The notes under the pieces were generated by a model that ran no database searches, had not been told where the DNA came from, and saw only the letters and a list, made by a program, of their open reading frames with translations. 64,000 nucleotides of DNA from Paenibacillus lycopersici (GTDB lineage: Bacteria; Bacillota; Bacilli; Paenibacillales; Paenibacillaceae), in contig NZ_CP048209.1 of assembly GCF_010119935.1 (NCBI RefSeq), positions 3,909,001 to 3,973,000 on the forward strand. The letters run 5' to 3'. Of the stretch, positions 34,502 through 43,990 are shown in pieces (within the stretch, counting starts at the first letter, position 1; each line of letters starts with the position of its first letter). The translations under genes were made by a program, and so were the position numbers.

Positions 34502-34532
34502 ATTATAACATGATCCAATAGCCGTTTGGCAA
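34502..34532 (-). promoter_or_regulatory. Possible promoter of the ABC-F transcript
   Basis: TTGCCA, a 19-nt spacer, TATAAT on the minus strand. The transcript would carry a leader of about 480 nt. A tiny frame (18 codons, 34365-34421) is possible within it but lacks an SD. Between 34018 and 34852 nothing else is clear. Confidence 0.4.
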
Positions 34533-34715
34533 TACCTTGCCCGAAATTGGTCGGAGTACCCCGTAGACACCGGCGAATTCCACGCGCGTCAGCCCTGCCG
34601 TGCCCGACGACAAGTTTTGCTGCGCGGCCAGGTTCGGGGTACCGACGACCAAGATCGATATTGCAATCGAGTTGCGCAGCTGGCAATCTGGGAAGTTTTC
34701 GGATCCAGTAATCAT
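34503..34715 (-). CDS. Hypothetical 70-aa ORF, doubtful
   Basis: The peptide begins MITGSENFPDCQLRNSIAIS and ends VLPNGYWIML. It looks protein-like in composition, with alternating hydrophobic residues, but has no SD and no recognised family. Its stop coincides with the -10 element proposed for the ABC-F transcript. Could be a gene remnant. Confidence 0.25.
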   Translation of the reverse strand: MITGSENFPDCQLRNSIAISILVVGTPNLAAQQNLSSGTAGLTRVEFAGVYGVLRPISGKVLPNGYWIML

Positions 34716-34799
34716 GATGGCATAACGATCAGGTAGTAGCGTATGCCACCGCAGTTCGATTGCTTGGACGTTTTGCGCGCGAGGCGATTAATTCCATGC

Positions 34800-34835
34800 A
34801 AAAACCCCTTGCCTGCTGGAGCAGGCAAGGGGTTT
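34800..34835 (-). terminator. Terminator of the yqkE-like gene
   Basis: Minus strand: 15-bp perfect stem AAACCCCTTGCCTGC / GCAGGCAAGGGGTTT with a 4-nt loop, then TTTTG; 18 bp after the gene stop. Confidence 0.9.
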
Positions 34836-34852
34836 CGCCGGAGAACGTCCGG

Positions 34853-35128
34853 TCAGCCTTTGTTCGAACGCCAATCCATCTTACTGTTGTTCAGCAAATA
34901 TTCGAAGTCGTTATCCAGCCGCTTCTGTTCCGCTTTCCGGGCTTCTTCCTGCTGCTGCCGAAGATCCTCTCTGCGCTTCTCTTCCGCGGACTTCAAATCC
35001 TGCGCCGTCGCCTTCAGCTTATCCAGTACATCCGGCCGCAGCAAGTCCTTCAGCGTCGCCGCCTTCTCTTCCTTCGGCTGCGCGTTCGTCTGGGCCGCTG
35101 CCGCGCGCTGTCGATCTTTCTTCGCCAT
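34853..35128 (-). CDS. YqkE family protein (DUF3886)
   Basis: 91 aa, highly charged and mostly helical. It starts MAKKDRQRAAAAQ and has ATLKDLLRPDVLDKLKATAQ, matching the conserved core of YqkE/DUF3886, and an RREDLRQQQEEARKAEQKR coiled-coil-like stretch. Function is unknown. The tandem repeat array begins about 115 bp upstream of its start and may include its promoter. Confidence 0.82.
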   Translation of the reverse strand: MAKKDRQRAAAAQTNAQPKEEKAATLKDLLRPDVLDKLKATAQDLKSAEEKRREDLRQQQEEARKAEQKRLDNDFEYLLNNSKMDWRSNKG

Positions 35129-35243
35129 ACGATCACCTCGATTGGAATGTCATCATTATAGCAAGGCCGGCGGCGGCATGCCAAGCGGCAGTTGCGGTCA
35201 GCCGGCGAATTCGGCGCGCTTCTCGCATTGCGTCGGTCTTTGA

Positions 35244-35763
35244 CGGGCGAGAGTATTCGGGCGATTCGCCTCCTGCGGCGCCGAATTTGTATGGCGGCGA
35301 CAGCATTTCCGGGCTGGTCGCTGTGCGAGAGACCGAATTCCTGCCGTGACGGCAGCATTTCCGGGCTGGTCGCCAATTGCGAGGCCGAATTTCTGCCGTG
35401 ACGGCAACTTTTCCGGGCTGGTTGCCGATTGCGAGGCCGAATTTCTGCCGTGACGGCAACTTTTCCGGGCTGGTCGCCGATTGCGAGACCAAATTCCTGC
35501 CGGGACGGCAACTTTTCAGGGCTGGTTGCCGATTGCAAGGCCGAATTCCTGCCGTGATGGCAACATTTCCGGACTGGTCGCCGATTGCGAGACCTAATTC
35601 CTGCCGGGACGGCAACATTTCCGGGCTGGTCGCCGCTTGCGAGGCCGAATTCCTGCCTAACGGCAGCTTTTCCAGGTGGTTCGCCTCCTGCGGCGCCGAA
35701 TTCCTGCCTGACGGCAGCTTTTCAGGGCGGTTCGCCTCCTGCGAGGCAGGATTCTTGCATGAC
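35244..35763. repeat. Tandem array of 51-52-bp units
   Basis: Eight clear head-to-tail units: 35351-35402, -35454, -35506, -35558, -35610 (52 bp each), then -35661, -35712, -35763 (51 bp each). Two degenerate units precede them. Core features are GGCAACTTTTCCGGGCTGGT, TTGCGAGGCCGAATTCCTGC and, at each junction, TGCCGTGACGGCA, which can form a small hairpin. There are no unique spacers. Reading frames cross the array on both strands but fit no protein. The period is not a multiple of three. Confidence 0.92.
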
Positions 35764-36111
35764 GGCGGCTATAATTCTTGTACACGCATGCAATGTTGGA
35801 GCTAGCCCAGTGTTAGTCAACAACCGTTAAAAAACCTTGTTTTTTGACCAGACCAGGTTTAATGGCGCCGTCAATTATAAAGGCTTCGAGTAACCGAACT
35901 TGATGTTGTCCCTCCGTTCGTTTCAATCGAAACGCTCTCCGATGAGACGAAACCTATTTAAATAATGAAAGTGCCGAGAAGTCCTCTTAGACTTGCTCGA
36001 CACTCTACCCTTGATCGATCGACCAGGCGATACTGCCTTTGGTAGTTCTCGTGCGCAACGCTAGGAGAGTGCCCAGTACCGCGCTGCGGCATGCCGCCCC
36101 GCATAACCCAT
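35764..36111. other. AT-richer gap after the array
   Basis: About 350 bp without a supported gene. A 13-bp hairpin at 35971-36003 (GTGCCGAGAAGTC / GACTTGCTCGACAC, one mismatch) is followed on the minus strand by TTTCATTATTT. It is the best candidate terminator of the sulfatase cluster, whose last stop is at 36112. Confidence 0.5.
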
Positions 36112-37542
36112 TCACTTCCGCGATGCGCTGATCGCCCCCGTGAGCAGCTGTCGCCGCGTCCATTCGTTGCCGACGGCCGGATCGCCGTCCGCCTTCAGCC
36201 GCTCGTACAAGCGAAGCCGCAAATCGGCCGTCAGCTCGGCCAGATCCGGCCTGCCGATCGCGTTGTCCAGCTCCGCCGGATCGCGTTCCAGATCGTACAG
36301 CTCGTCCATATCCGTCAGATTCCATACGTACTTCCACGCTTTCGTGCGAATCATGCGCTGCGTGAACAAGCCGAACTGCTGGCCGTTGTACGAAGCGACG
36401 ACGGCATCGCGCCAAGCATCGGCCGTTACCGCTTCGGCCTCCGTACCGCCGGAAAGCAGCGGCAGCAGCGATTGGCCGTGGAACACCGCGCGCTCCCCGG
36501 CTTCAATGCCGGCCAGCTCCAGCAAGGTCGGCCCCAAGTCCAGGAGATTATAGACGAATTGCGGGCAACGCGTACCTGCCTGCCGCCCGTCGGGCTGACG
36601 GATCATGAACGGCACGTGAACGACGTCGTCGTACAGGATGTAATGCTTATCCATCATCCGATGCGAGCCGCACATATCCCCATGGTCCGCCGTGAAGACG
36701 ACGATGGTATTGTCCGCCGCGCCGGATCGTTCAAGCGCCGCAAGCACGCTGCCGATCGCCTCGTCCAATTGGCTGATTATGCCGTAATACCGGGCCACGA
36801 TCGGCGCCCAGTCTTCCCAGCCGTATGCTTCGATGCCCCAGCTGAGCAGCTGCTGGTGCTGGATGTAAGGCTTGTTCCGGAACGTCTCGCGGAAACCCTC
36901 CCACTCCGGAACGTCCGCGGGATCGTACAGCTCCGCGAAGCGTCCCGCAGGCCGGCAAGGCAAATGCGGCTCCGAGAAATGGAGCGCGATATGCCAAGGC
37001 TCGCCTTCCGCGTTCATCCGCTCCATCGCCTCGATCGCCCGCCCGGCGAACCAGTGCGTCTCCGCATCCTCGAGCGGAATCGGATTCGTCTCGCCCAAGA
37101 AGCCGTTCGTATAGACGACGTCCGGATACCGGCTCTTCCGGAATGCGGCGTAATCGCCTTCGCTGACGTAGGCGTCGAAGCCGAACGCCGTCGGATCCTG
37201 CTCCGGATTGACGCCCCATTTGCCGAGGAACACCGACTGGTAGCCGTTCTCCGCCAGCTGCTTGGTCCACGTGTATTGGTTCGGCTGCAGGCAGCCCACC
37301 GGCAGGAAGGCGTTGTAATTCCACAGCGCGCCGAACGTCTCCGGGCGTCTGCCGTGCAGCAGCGACTGCCGGGCCGGGCTGCAGACGGGGATATGGGAAT
37401 AGGCTTGCGAGAACAAAGTGCTTTGTTCCGCAAGCCGGTCGAGATTCGGCGTATGCACGGGATATTGGCCGCTGCTGCCGATGCAGTCGTAACGCAGCTG
37501 ATCGGCGGTTATCAGCAGGATGTTCGGTTTCCTGACATTCAC
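36112..37542 (-). CDS. Sulfatase with formylglycine motif
   Basis: About 476 aa, alkaline phosphatase superfamily. Metal ligand region ITADQLRYD near residue 14. The maturation motif is C54-S-P-A-R (CxPxR), so Cys54 should become formylglycine. A second metal site is in FTADHGDMCGSH. No signal peptide, so cytosolic. Start is GTG at 37542, 9 nt after AGGGGAA, rather than the longer frame to 37602. It is the last gene of the cluster, 19 nt after the AraC gene. It probably desulfates a sugar; substrate unknown. Confidence 0.9.
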   Translation of the reverse strand: MNVRKPNILLITADQLRYDCIGSSGQYPVHTPNLDRLAEQSTLFSQAYSHIPVCSPARQSLLHGRRPETFGALWNYNAFLPVGCLQPNQYTWTKQLAENGYQSVFLGKWGVNPEQDPTAFGFDAYVSEGDYAAFRKSRYPDVVYTNGFLGETNPIPLEDAETHWFAGRAIEAMERMNAEGEPWHIALHFSEPHLPCRPAGRFAELYDPADVPEWEGFRETFRNKPYIQHQQLLSWGIEAYGWEDWAPIVARYYGIISQLDEAIGSVLAALERSGAADNTIVVFTADHGDMCGSHRMMDKHYILYDDVVHVPFMIRQPDGRQAGTRCPQFVYNLLDLGPTLLELAGIEAGERAVFHGQSLLPLLSGGTEAEAVTADAWRDAVVASYNGQQFGLFTQRMIRTKAWKYVWNLTDMDELYDLERDPAELDNAIGRPDLAELTADLRLRLYERLKADGDPAVGNEWTRRQLLTGAISASRK

Positions 37543-37561
37543 GGTGGAAGTTCCCCTTTCT

Positions 37562-38446
37562 TCAGCCGGTTGAACGGAATTGGCTCGGCGAGCAGCCGAC
37601 ATGCCGAACGAACAAGCGATTGAAGAACGACTGATCCTCGTAGCCGACCATCGTCGCGACGACGATCACCTTCTCGTCCGTCTCCAGCAGCAGATGCTTT
37701 GCCCGCTCGATGCGCACCTCGTGAAGCACCTCGAATACGCTGCGGTCGTACTCCTCGCGCATGAGCCGGTTCAGCTGCCGGATGCTGGAATTGAACAGCA
37801 GCGACAACGATTGCAGCGTGATTTTCTTCTCGTAATTCCGTTCCAGGTAGCCATAGATCCGCTTGGCCGTCAGCTCGCGGTCCAGCTGTCGTGGTGACGG
37901 ATGGGCGCGATGCGGCGGCATAAGCGTGTAATAGCGCGACAGCAGCACGAGCAGCTCGATGAGCTGCAGGCGAATGATCGTCTTATGTCCGGTCGAACGG
38001 GCGTTGATTTCCCGGATCATCCCTTCCAGCAGCCCCAGCACGTGGGACGCTTCCTGGCCGTTCAAGTTCAGATGGTGATTGAACCGCATGTCGTGGGTTA
38101 GAAAAGGATGGACGTAGAAATAATCCATGGAATCGGTAATCTCCAGCTCGGCCAGCAGCGCATCCGGGATGAACGAAGGCATGAACAGGCAGTTGACGAT
38201 CTCCATCTGCCCGCCAGGAGCCACTTCGTACGCATGCGTTTCGCCCGGATTGATGATGAACACGTCGCCGGCGTGCAGCTCGTAGCGCGAGCCCTGGAAC
38301 AGATGGGTTCCATTCCCGCGAACGACGTACACCAGCTCGACGAATTCATGGCCGTGCTCTTGAATGTTGCCTTGCGACGTTCGCGTGATCCAGAACGGAA
38401 ACTCCGATTTCATGTAGCTGTTGCTGGACAATATCGTTTCTCTCAT
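37562..38446 (-). CDS. AraC family transcriptional regulator with cupin sensor domain
   Basis: About 294 aa. The N-terminal cupin-like ligand-binding domain has HGHEFVELVYVVRGNG and HAGDVFIINPGETHAYEV. The C-terminal double helix-turn-helix (about 190-290) ends YDRSVFEVLHEVRIERAKHL, then VGYEDQSFFNRLFVRHVGCSPSQFR. ATG at 38446 follows AGGGGTGG. It lies inside the sulfatase cluster and probably controls it in response to the sugar substrate. Confidence 0.92.
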   Translation of the reverse strand: MRETILSSNSYMKSEFPFWITRTSQGNIQEHGHEFVELVYVVRGNGTHLFQGSRYELHAGDVFIINPGETHAYEVAPGGQMEIVNCLFMPSFIPDALLAELEITDSMDYFYVHPFLTHDMRFNHHLNLNGQEASHVLGLLEGMIREINARSTGHKTIIRLQLIELLVLLSRYYTLMPPHRAHPSPRQLDRELTAKRIYGYLERNYEKKITLQSLSLLFNSSIRQLNRLMREEYDRSVFEVLHEVRIERAKHLLLETDEKVIVVATMVGYEDQSFFNRLFVRHVGCSPSQFRSTG

Positions 38447-38515
38447 GTTCGGCCACCCCTGAATCCTGTCTGACATGCGATTTATGAACCTTATTCCATG
38501 GAAGCCGTACCGGAG

Positions 38516-39941
38516 TTAATGTCCGTCCGAGCCGGCGGTCGCAAGATCGAATACGGCACGGTCCGGATTGCGCTCCCATTCCTCCCACGTCAATCCGACG
38601 CCGTTCAGGATTTGCTCGATGCGTCTGCGGAATGGTAATCCCCTGAGCCGCAGCTGCTCCTGCATCGGATCGGGTCTGCCGTCCAGCTTCGCCGCCACGT
38701 AGTCCTCCAGCCGGCTCTGCAGCGCGTCCGCAATTTCCGGCTTGGCGTCGGCCAGGTTGACGGTCTCCCGCGGATCCTCCTTCAGATCGTACAGCTCGCG
38801 CGGCGGCCTGCGGAATGGACCGGAATCGTACGTGACGATCAGCTTGTAGCGATCGTTCCGAATGGCGCGCGCCGCCTGCCAGGCGCATTCGCTCAAGTAA
38901 ACCGTATCGCGCGTGCCGTCCGCCGCGCCTTCGATCGCGCTCCACAGGCTGCTGCCGTCCAGCCCGGCCGGATCGGCCAGCTTGTTCCCGGCGATGCCCG
39001 CCGGCTTCTCCCGGCGCACGGCCTCGAGCAGCGTCGGCAGCAGATCCGCCTGCTGCACGAGTCCCGGCACGCGTCTGCCGGCTGGAATCCGTCCCGGCCA
39101 GCGCATGATGAGCGGCACATGGACCGTCGGCTCGTAGAGACCGCAATGATCCCAATAGATATCATGCTCGGTCAAGCTTTCGCCGTGATCGCCGAACAGC
39201 ACGAGGAGCGTTTCTTCCTGTATACCTAGCTTCGCTAAATGATCGTCGAGTTCCTTCAAGCGATCGTCCAAATAACGAATTTCCGCATCGTACAGCGCGT
39301 CGTAATAATCGGTATCCGTCACGCGGCCGACGAGATCGTAATGATGATGCTTGAAGAACGGATACGCCGTATGGTTGTAGGCGGGCTCCATGCTCCGATT
39401 CGCCGGATCGTACGGGTCCTTGGACATGTCATAGAATTCCGATACGTACGAAGCAGGAGGCAAATACGGCGTATGCGCGTCCCAGTAATGCAGGAACAGG
39501 AAGAACGATTCGTCCTTGTGCTGTTCGATCCACGGCAGCGCGAGCTTGTTGATCGTGCTGCCGTCGATCCAGCGATTGCCGCCGACGGTGTTGATATAGT
39601 AATTGAAGCCGCGGGCGAACCATTCCTTCAGCTGGTACAGGTTATCGACCGCTCCCGTCGTGAAGCCGGCGGTGCGAAGCAGGTTCGGCAGCCACTCCAC
39701 CGATTTCGGCAGCTGCGTCAAGTCGGAACCGTGGGAGATGACGCCGGTCGTCAGGCCGATCTTGCCCGTGAAGACGCCCGTATGCGCCACCTCCGTCGGA
39801 ATATCCGCCGCGAAGGCGCGCTCGAAGAGAACGCCGTCCTTCGCGATCCGGTCCATATGGGGACTGGTTCTTTTGCCGTAGCCGTAGCCGCTCATCCGCG
39901 AAGCCCGGAGCGTATCGAGCGAGATCAGAATGATTTTCACC

Positions 39942-39952
<11 letters not shown>
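38516..39952 (-). CDS. Sulfatase-like alkaline phosphatase superfamily enzyme, Thr at nucleophile position
   Basis: 478 aa. Metal-binding Asp13 in ILISLDTLRAS; second site LVLFGDHGESLTEH. Where the formylglycine Cys normally sits, the sequence is IPTEVAHTGVFTG, putting Thr53 at the Cys position and His at the Arg position of CxPxR. It cannot be a formylglycine sulfatase. Thr nucleophiles occur in phosphodiester and phosphotransfer members of the superfamily. Its start overlaps the end of cysC by 11 bp. Confidence 0.85.
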
Positions 39953-40502
<550 letters not shown>

Positions 40503-40533
40503 TATGTTCTCCTCCATCTCTCCTGAAGCATCC

Positions 40534-41532
40534 CTACGAAGGGACTGTAACGGGAGCGCCCCCAAGCTGCTGCGACCGGATCGCAGCCTCGATGACTTCC
40601 TGGGCCGCAAGCGCGTCCGCCCCTGACGCGGTGATCCGCTCCGGCTTCACGCCCGCCTTGAGCTCGTCGATGAAACAGCCGATCCGCCTGCCGAACGTGT
40701 CGTCGAACCCGTTCATTCCGCCGAAAATCGAATTGCGCACGACCGTCAGCTCATCGGAATGATGCGGATAATAGGTCATGCTTTCGTAAACGTTGTCCAC
40801 GATGATCCGCCCTTCGTGCCCTGCGACTTCGCAGAACTCGATCGGGTGGCGCATCGACATGTCGTAGCTGCCCGTCAAATGGCCGACCGCGCCCGAAGCG
40901 AACTGCACGTTGACCGAAGCCGTCGACCACGACGAACGGCCAGGCGCCTTCGTCATGAACGCCTGCACGCACTTGATGTCGCCCGCGAAATAACGCATGA
41001 CGTCGATCGAATGCGGATGCAGCGCGCGCATATGCAGCCATTCCGTGTCCTCCTGCGGATTCTGGATCGTCAGCCGCATATTGAGGAAGAGCAGCGTGCC
41101 GAGCTTCCCGGCATCGACCAGCTCTCTCGCTTTGGCAGCCGCCGGCGTGAACCGGTGGTTGAGGTTGCACGCAAGCACGAGATTGCGCTCCCGCGCGAAC
41201 GCCACCATCCTGCGCGCTTCGTCAATGTTGTTCGAGAGCGGCTTCTCGACGAATACGGCCTTGCCCGCTTCCAGCGCGATCATGGCCGGCTCGTAGTGAT
41301 GGCTGCCCTTCTCGACGCCGGCTGTCGCCACGATCACGACATCGACGCTTTCGCGGGCCAGCAGTTCCCGCAGATCGCTATACGACGGAACGCCGTGGAG
41401 GCGGCCCGCCGCCTCCGCTCGCTCCGGCATCAGGTCGCATACCGCCGCAAGCTCGGTATCGGGATGACGGCGATAGGCCTCGCAATGGATTTTGCCGATA
41501 TTATTGACGCCGACGACCGCAACCTTAATCAT
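40534..41532 (-). CDS. Gfo/Idh/MocA family oxidoreductase (cluster copy 1)
   Basis: 332 aa. Rossmann N-terminus KVAVVGVNNIGKIHCEAY, EKP motif in AVFVEKPLSNN, and a C-terminal sheet domain with HPHSIDVMRYFAGDI. The start overlaps the preceding enzyme gene by 8 bp and the stop is 31 nt before cysC, so it is in the operon. It probably acts on the sugar handled by the cluster. Confidence 0.9.
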   Translation of the reverse strand: MIKVAVVGVNNIGKIHCEAYRRHPDTELAAVCDLMPERAEAAGRLHGVPSYSDLRELLARESVDVVIVATAGVEKGSHHYEPAMIALEAGKAVFVEKPLSNNIDEARRMVAFARERNLVLACNLNHRFTPAAAKARELVDAGKLGTLLFLNMRLTIQNPQEDTEWLHMRALHPHSIDVMRYFAGDIKCVQAFMTKAPGRSSWSTASVNVQFASGAVGHLTGSYDMSMRHPIEFCEVAGHEGRIIVDNVYESMTYYPHHSDELTVVRNSIFGGMNGFDDTFGRRIGCFIDELKAGVKPERITASGADALAAQEVIEAAIRSQQLGGAPVTVPS

Positions 41533-42973
41533 TGCTGACCGTCTCTTTCTCCTGCTCCTCGGCCGATTCGGCCTGCTCCTTCGCCTTGTCTTTCGCCTGC
41601 AGCGAACGGGCGTTGACGATCGAACCGATGTAGAGCGAATTGTAGGCGTCTTCCGATGATTCGAAGTACCGGTTCTGGCCGTTCCAGTTCGTGTTCGTGT
41701 AGATCGGATTCGTCCGGTCCACCTGCGTTTCGCGCTTCGCGATGTAAGCCAGCATCCGTCCGCGCAGCAATTCGACCATCTCCGGCTCCTGCTCGGCCAG
41801 GTTGACGTTCTCCTCCGGATCGCGGATCAAATTGTACAATTCGACTTCCGGCTTGCCGTGGAAATCCGGCTCCAGCGCGACGATCAGCTTCCACTCCGGC
41901 GTCCGCCAGCCGTGTTTGCGCATCCACGTGCATTCCGTGATATACAGCTCGGTCAGCTCTTCCGACGGAGCGGTCCGCCCTTGCATCATCGGCACCAAGT
42001 TGCGGCCGTCGTAGGCCGTGCCCGTGTCGACGTCCAGCAGGTCGAGCACGGTCGGCATGATGTCGGCGATAACGCTGACGCTCTCGACGCGTTTGCCTGC
42101 AGGCACGCGGCCCGGGAATTTGAAGATGAGCGGCACCACGAGCGTGCAATCGTAGAGACCGTGATGGTCGAAGAAGCAGTCGTGCTCGTACAGCGTCTCG
42201 CCGTGGTCGGCCGTAATGACGACCAGCGTTTCCTCTTCGATGCCCATCTGCTGCAGCTTCGTGAAAATCGTCTGCATGCAAATATCCATATACGCCACGG
42301 CGCCGTCGTATTGCGCGCTGACGTATTCTTGGTCGGTGACGTCTTCGCCGATCCACGACTTCAGGAAATCACCGAACGGCCTGAAGTTGTACACCGGCTC
42401 CATCGATGCATTGCCGGGATCCTTCTCGTCGTTGCCGTAGAACATGCGCTCGAACGGCGCAGGCGGCAAATACGGCGAATGCGGGTCCATGTGGCGCATG
42501 AAGAGGAAGAACGGCTTATCGTCGGCCGCAAGGCGCTCCAGCTCCGGAATCGCGACGTCGTTCAGGTTCTCGGCCTTCGGCGCCCTGCCCGTCGTCTCGT
42601 CCGGCACCCACGATTCGTAGTTCAGGTAGGTCTGGAAGCCGCGCGCCGACGGGTTGCCCGTGAAGCCGACGCAGGTCGTGTTGTAGCCGTTCTCTTCCAG
42701 CACTTCGGCCAGCGTCTTGACATGGCCGCCGAGCGGGCCTTCGTGGCGCAGCGCCACGACGTCGGTGCCGAACACGTCCATGCCGGTAAGCATGGACGCG
42801 TAAGCCGGCGTCGTCGGAATGCTCGGGCTGAAATGCTGCTCGAACAGCACGCCCTCGGAAGCAAGTTTATCGATATAAGGCGTCGTCAGCTTGCTGTAGC
42901 CGTAACCGCTCATATGGTCGCGGCGCAGACTGTCGATGCCGAACAGAATCAGATTCGGTTTTTTAGCGGACAT
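41525..42973 (-). CDS. Sulfatase-like alkaline phosphatase superfamily enzyme, Thr at nucleophile position (second)
   Basis: 482 aa. Metal site Asp14 in LILFGIDSLRRDHMSGYGY; second site VVITADHGETLYEHD. The nucleophile segment is IPTTPAYASMLTG: Thr54 replaces the formylglycine Cys and Tyr replaces the Arg of CxPxR. Overall similarity to the 38516 gene product is clear (SGYGY, DPHSPYLPPAPFE, DHHGLYDCTLVVPLI). SD AAGGAGG at 8 nt. The C-terminal tail is Glu/Lys-rich. Confidence 0.86.
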   Translation of the reverse strand: MSAKKPNLILFGIDSLRRDHMSGYGYSKLTTPYIDKLASEGVLFEQHFSPSIPTTPAYASMLTGMDVFGTDVVALRHEGPLGGHVKTLAEVLEENGYNTTCVGFTGNPSARGFQTYLNYESWVPDETTGRAPKAENLNDVAIPELERLAADDKPFFLFMRHMDPHSPYLPPAPFERMFYGNDEKDPGNASMEPVYNFRPFGDFLKSWIGEDVTDQEYVSAQYDGAVAYMDICMQTIFTKLQQMGIEEETLVVITADHGETLYEHDCFFDHHGLYDCTLVVPLIFKFPGRVPAGKRVESVSVIADIMPTVLDLLDVDTGTAYDGRNLVPMMQGRTAPSEELTELYITECTWMRKHGWRTPEWKLIVALEPDFHGKPEVELYNLIRDPEENVNLAEQEPEMVELLRGRMLAYIAKRETQVDRTNPIYTNTNWNGQNRYFESSEDAYNSLYIGSIVNARSLQAKDKAKEQAESAEEQEKETVSND

Positions 42974-42996
42974 CGGGAGTTCCTCCTTGGCGGCGA

Positions 42997-43800
42997 TTAG
43001 CGCGCTCCTAATTTTTTGAGGCAGGCGTTCAGGTAGCCGTAGGATTCGGCCGCGACTGCGGTCACTTGCTCGATCGTATGCTCCGGCGTCGCGCCGATGA
43101 CTTCGAGCACGACCGGGCCGTCATAACCGCCTTCCACCATGGCGGCGCAATAGCCGTACAGATCGATGTCGCCGCGTCCGCAAGCTTGCAGCTGGATCGG
43201 ACCCGGACCTTGCTCGCGGCCTTTGCAGTCGCGGATATGAACATGCTTCACGCGGCTCAGAACGGCCGGCAGCGCTTCTTCGGCGTTCTCGCCGGAGCGG
43301 TGAACGTGGCTCGGATCCATGTCGATGCCGAAGGCAGGCGAAGCGATCTGCTCCATCGCGGCCAGCGTTGTCGGCGTATTGTAGATCGCGTTGCCGACAT
43401 GGGCTTTCACGCAGAGCGTGACGCCGTACGAGGCGGCGATGCCGGACAGCCGCGCGAGCTCCGAGATGGACTTCGCGAGGTCTTCCTCGACGCCGGATTT
43501 GCCGCCGGGGCCGACGTTGACGACCGGAATGCCGATCGCGGCAGCGGCCTTGAATGCCGGAATGAGGCGCTCGTCGCTGAGCGAAGCGACTTCCATGGAC
43601 AGGAACTTCAAGCCGTTCTCCTGCACGATGCGCTGCAATTCGTCCTTCTGCTCTTCCCAGCGGCTCAGGTCGAGATGCTCGCACATGCCTTGAATCGCGG
43701 ATATTTCGACGCCGTCGTAACCGCAAGCCGCGATGAGGCGGGCCGCTTCGGCGAAATCGTAGTTTTTGAACAAGACGGAATTGACGCCTAATGAAATCAT
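42997..43800 (-). CDS. Sugar phosphate isomerase/epimerase (AP endonuclease 2-like TIM barrel)
   Basis: 267 aa. TIM-barrel segments include FKNYDFAEAARLIAACGYDG followed by VEIS, the metal-binding-like VKAHVGNAIYNTP, GIDMDPSHVHRSG and HVHIRDCKGRE. ATG at 43800 follows AGGAGG at 9 nt; the longer frame upstream is not used. 23 nt before the next cluster gene. It likely isomerises or epimerises a keto sugar made by the oxidoreductases. Confidence 0.9.
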   Translation of the reverse strand: MISLGVNSVLFKNYDFAEAARLIAACGYDGVEISAIQGMCEHLDLSRWEEQKDELQRIVQENGLKFLSMEVASLSDERLIPAFKAAAAIGIPVVNVGPGGKSGVEEDLAKSISELARLSGIAASYGVTLCVKAHVGNAIYNTPTTLAAMEQIASPAFGIDMDPSHVHRSGENAEEALPAVLSRVKHVHIRDCKGREQGPGPIQLQACGRGDIDLYGYCAAMVEGGYDGPVVLEVIGATPEHTIEQVTAVAAESYGYLNACLKKLGAR

Positions 43801-43990
43801 GAACGATAACCTCCTGTAATGGCAAGAAATGAATGCTGATTGATGCTCGAAATAGGGATGAATTAAGGCGGCAGACCGCCCAGCATGGCCAGATCGCATT
43901 GATATCGGCCATTCGAAGCCGCACCGATGTCGGCCGGAAGCAAACCGCACCGTTACCGGAACGGCTTGCTAACGCGCCTCCAGCGGTTGA

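Noticed and set aside
35244..35763. CRISPR array
   Set aside because: Units are contiguous with no unique spacers and there are no cas genes.
35133..35805. Overlapping long frames on both strands of the tandem array
   Set aside because: The repeat lacks stops on both strands; the period is not a multiple of three, so units would be read in different frames; no SD.
35971..36003. IS terminal inverted repeat
   Set aside because: No transposase remnant or target duplication; position and U-rich tail fit a terminator for the sulfatase cluster.
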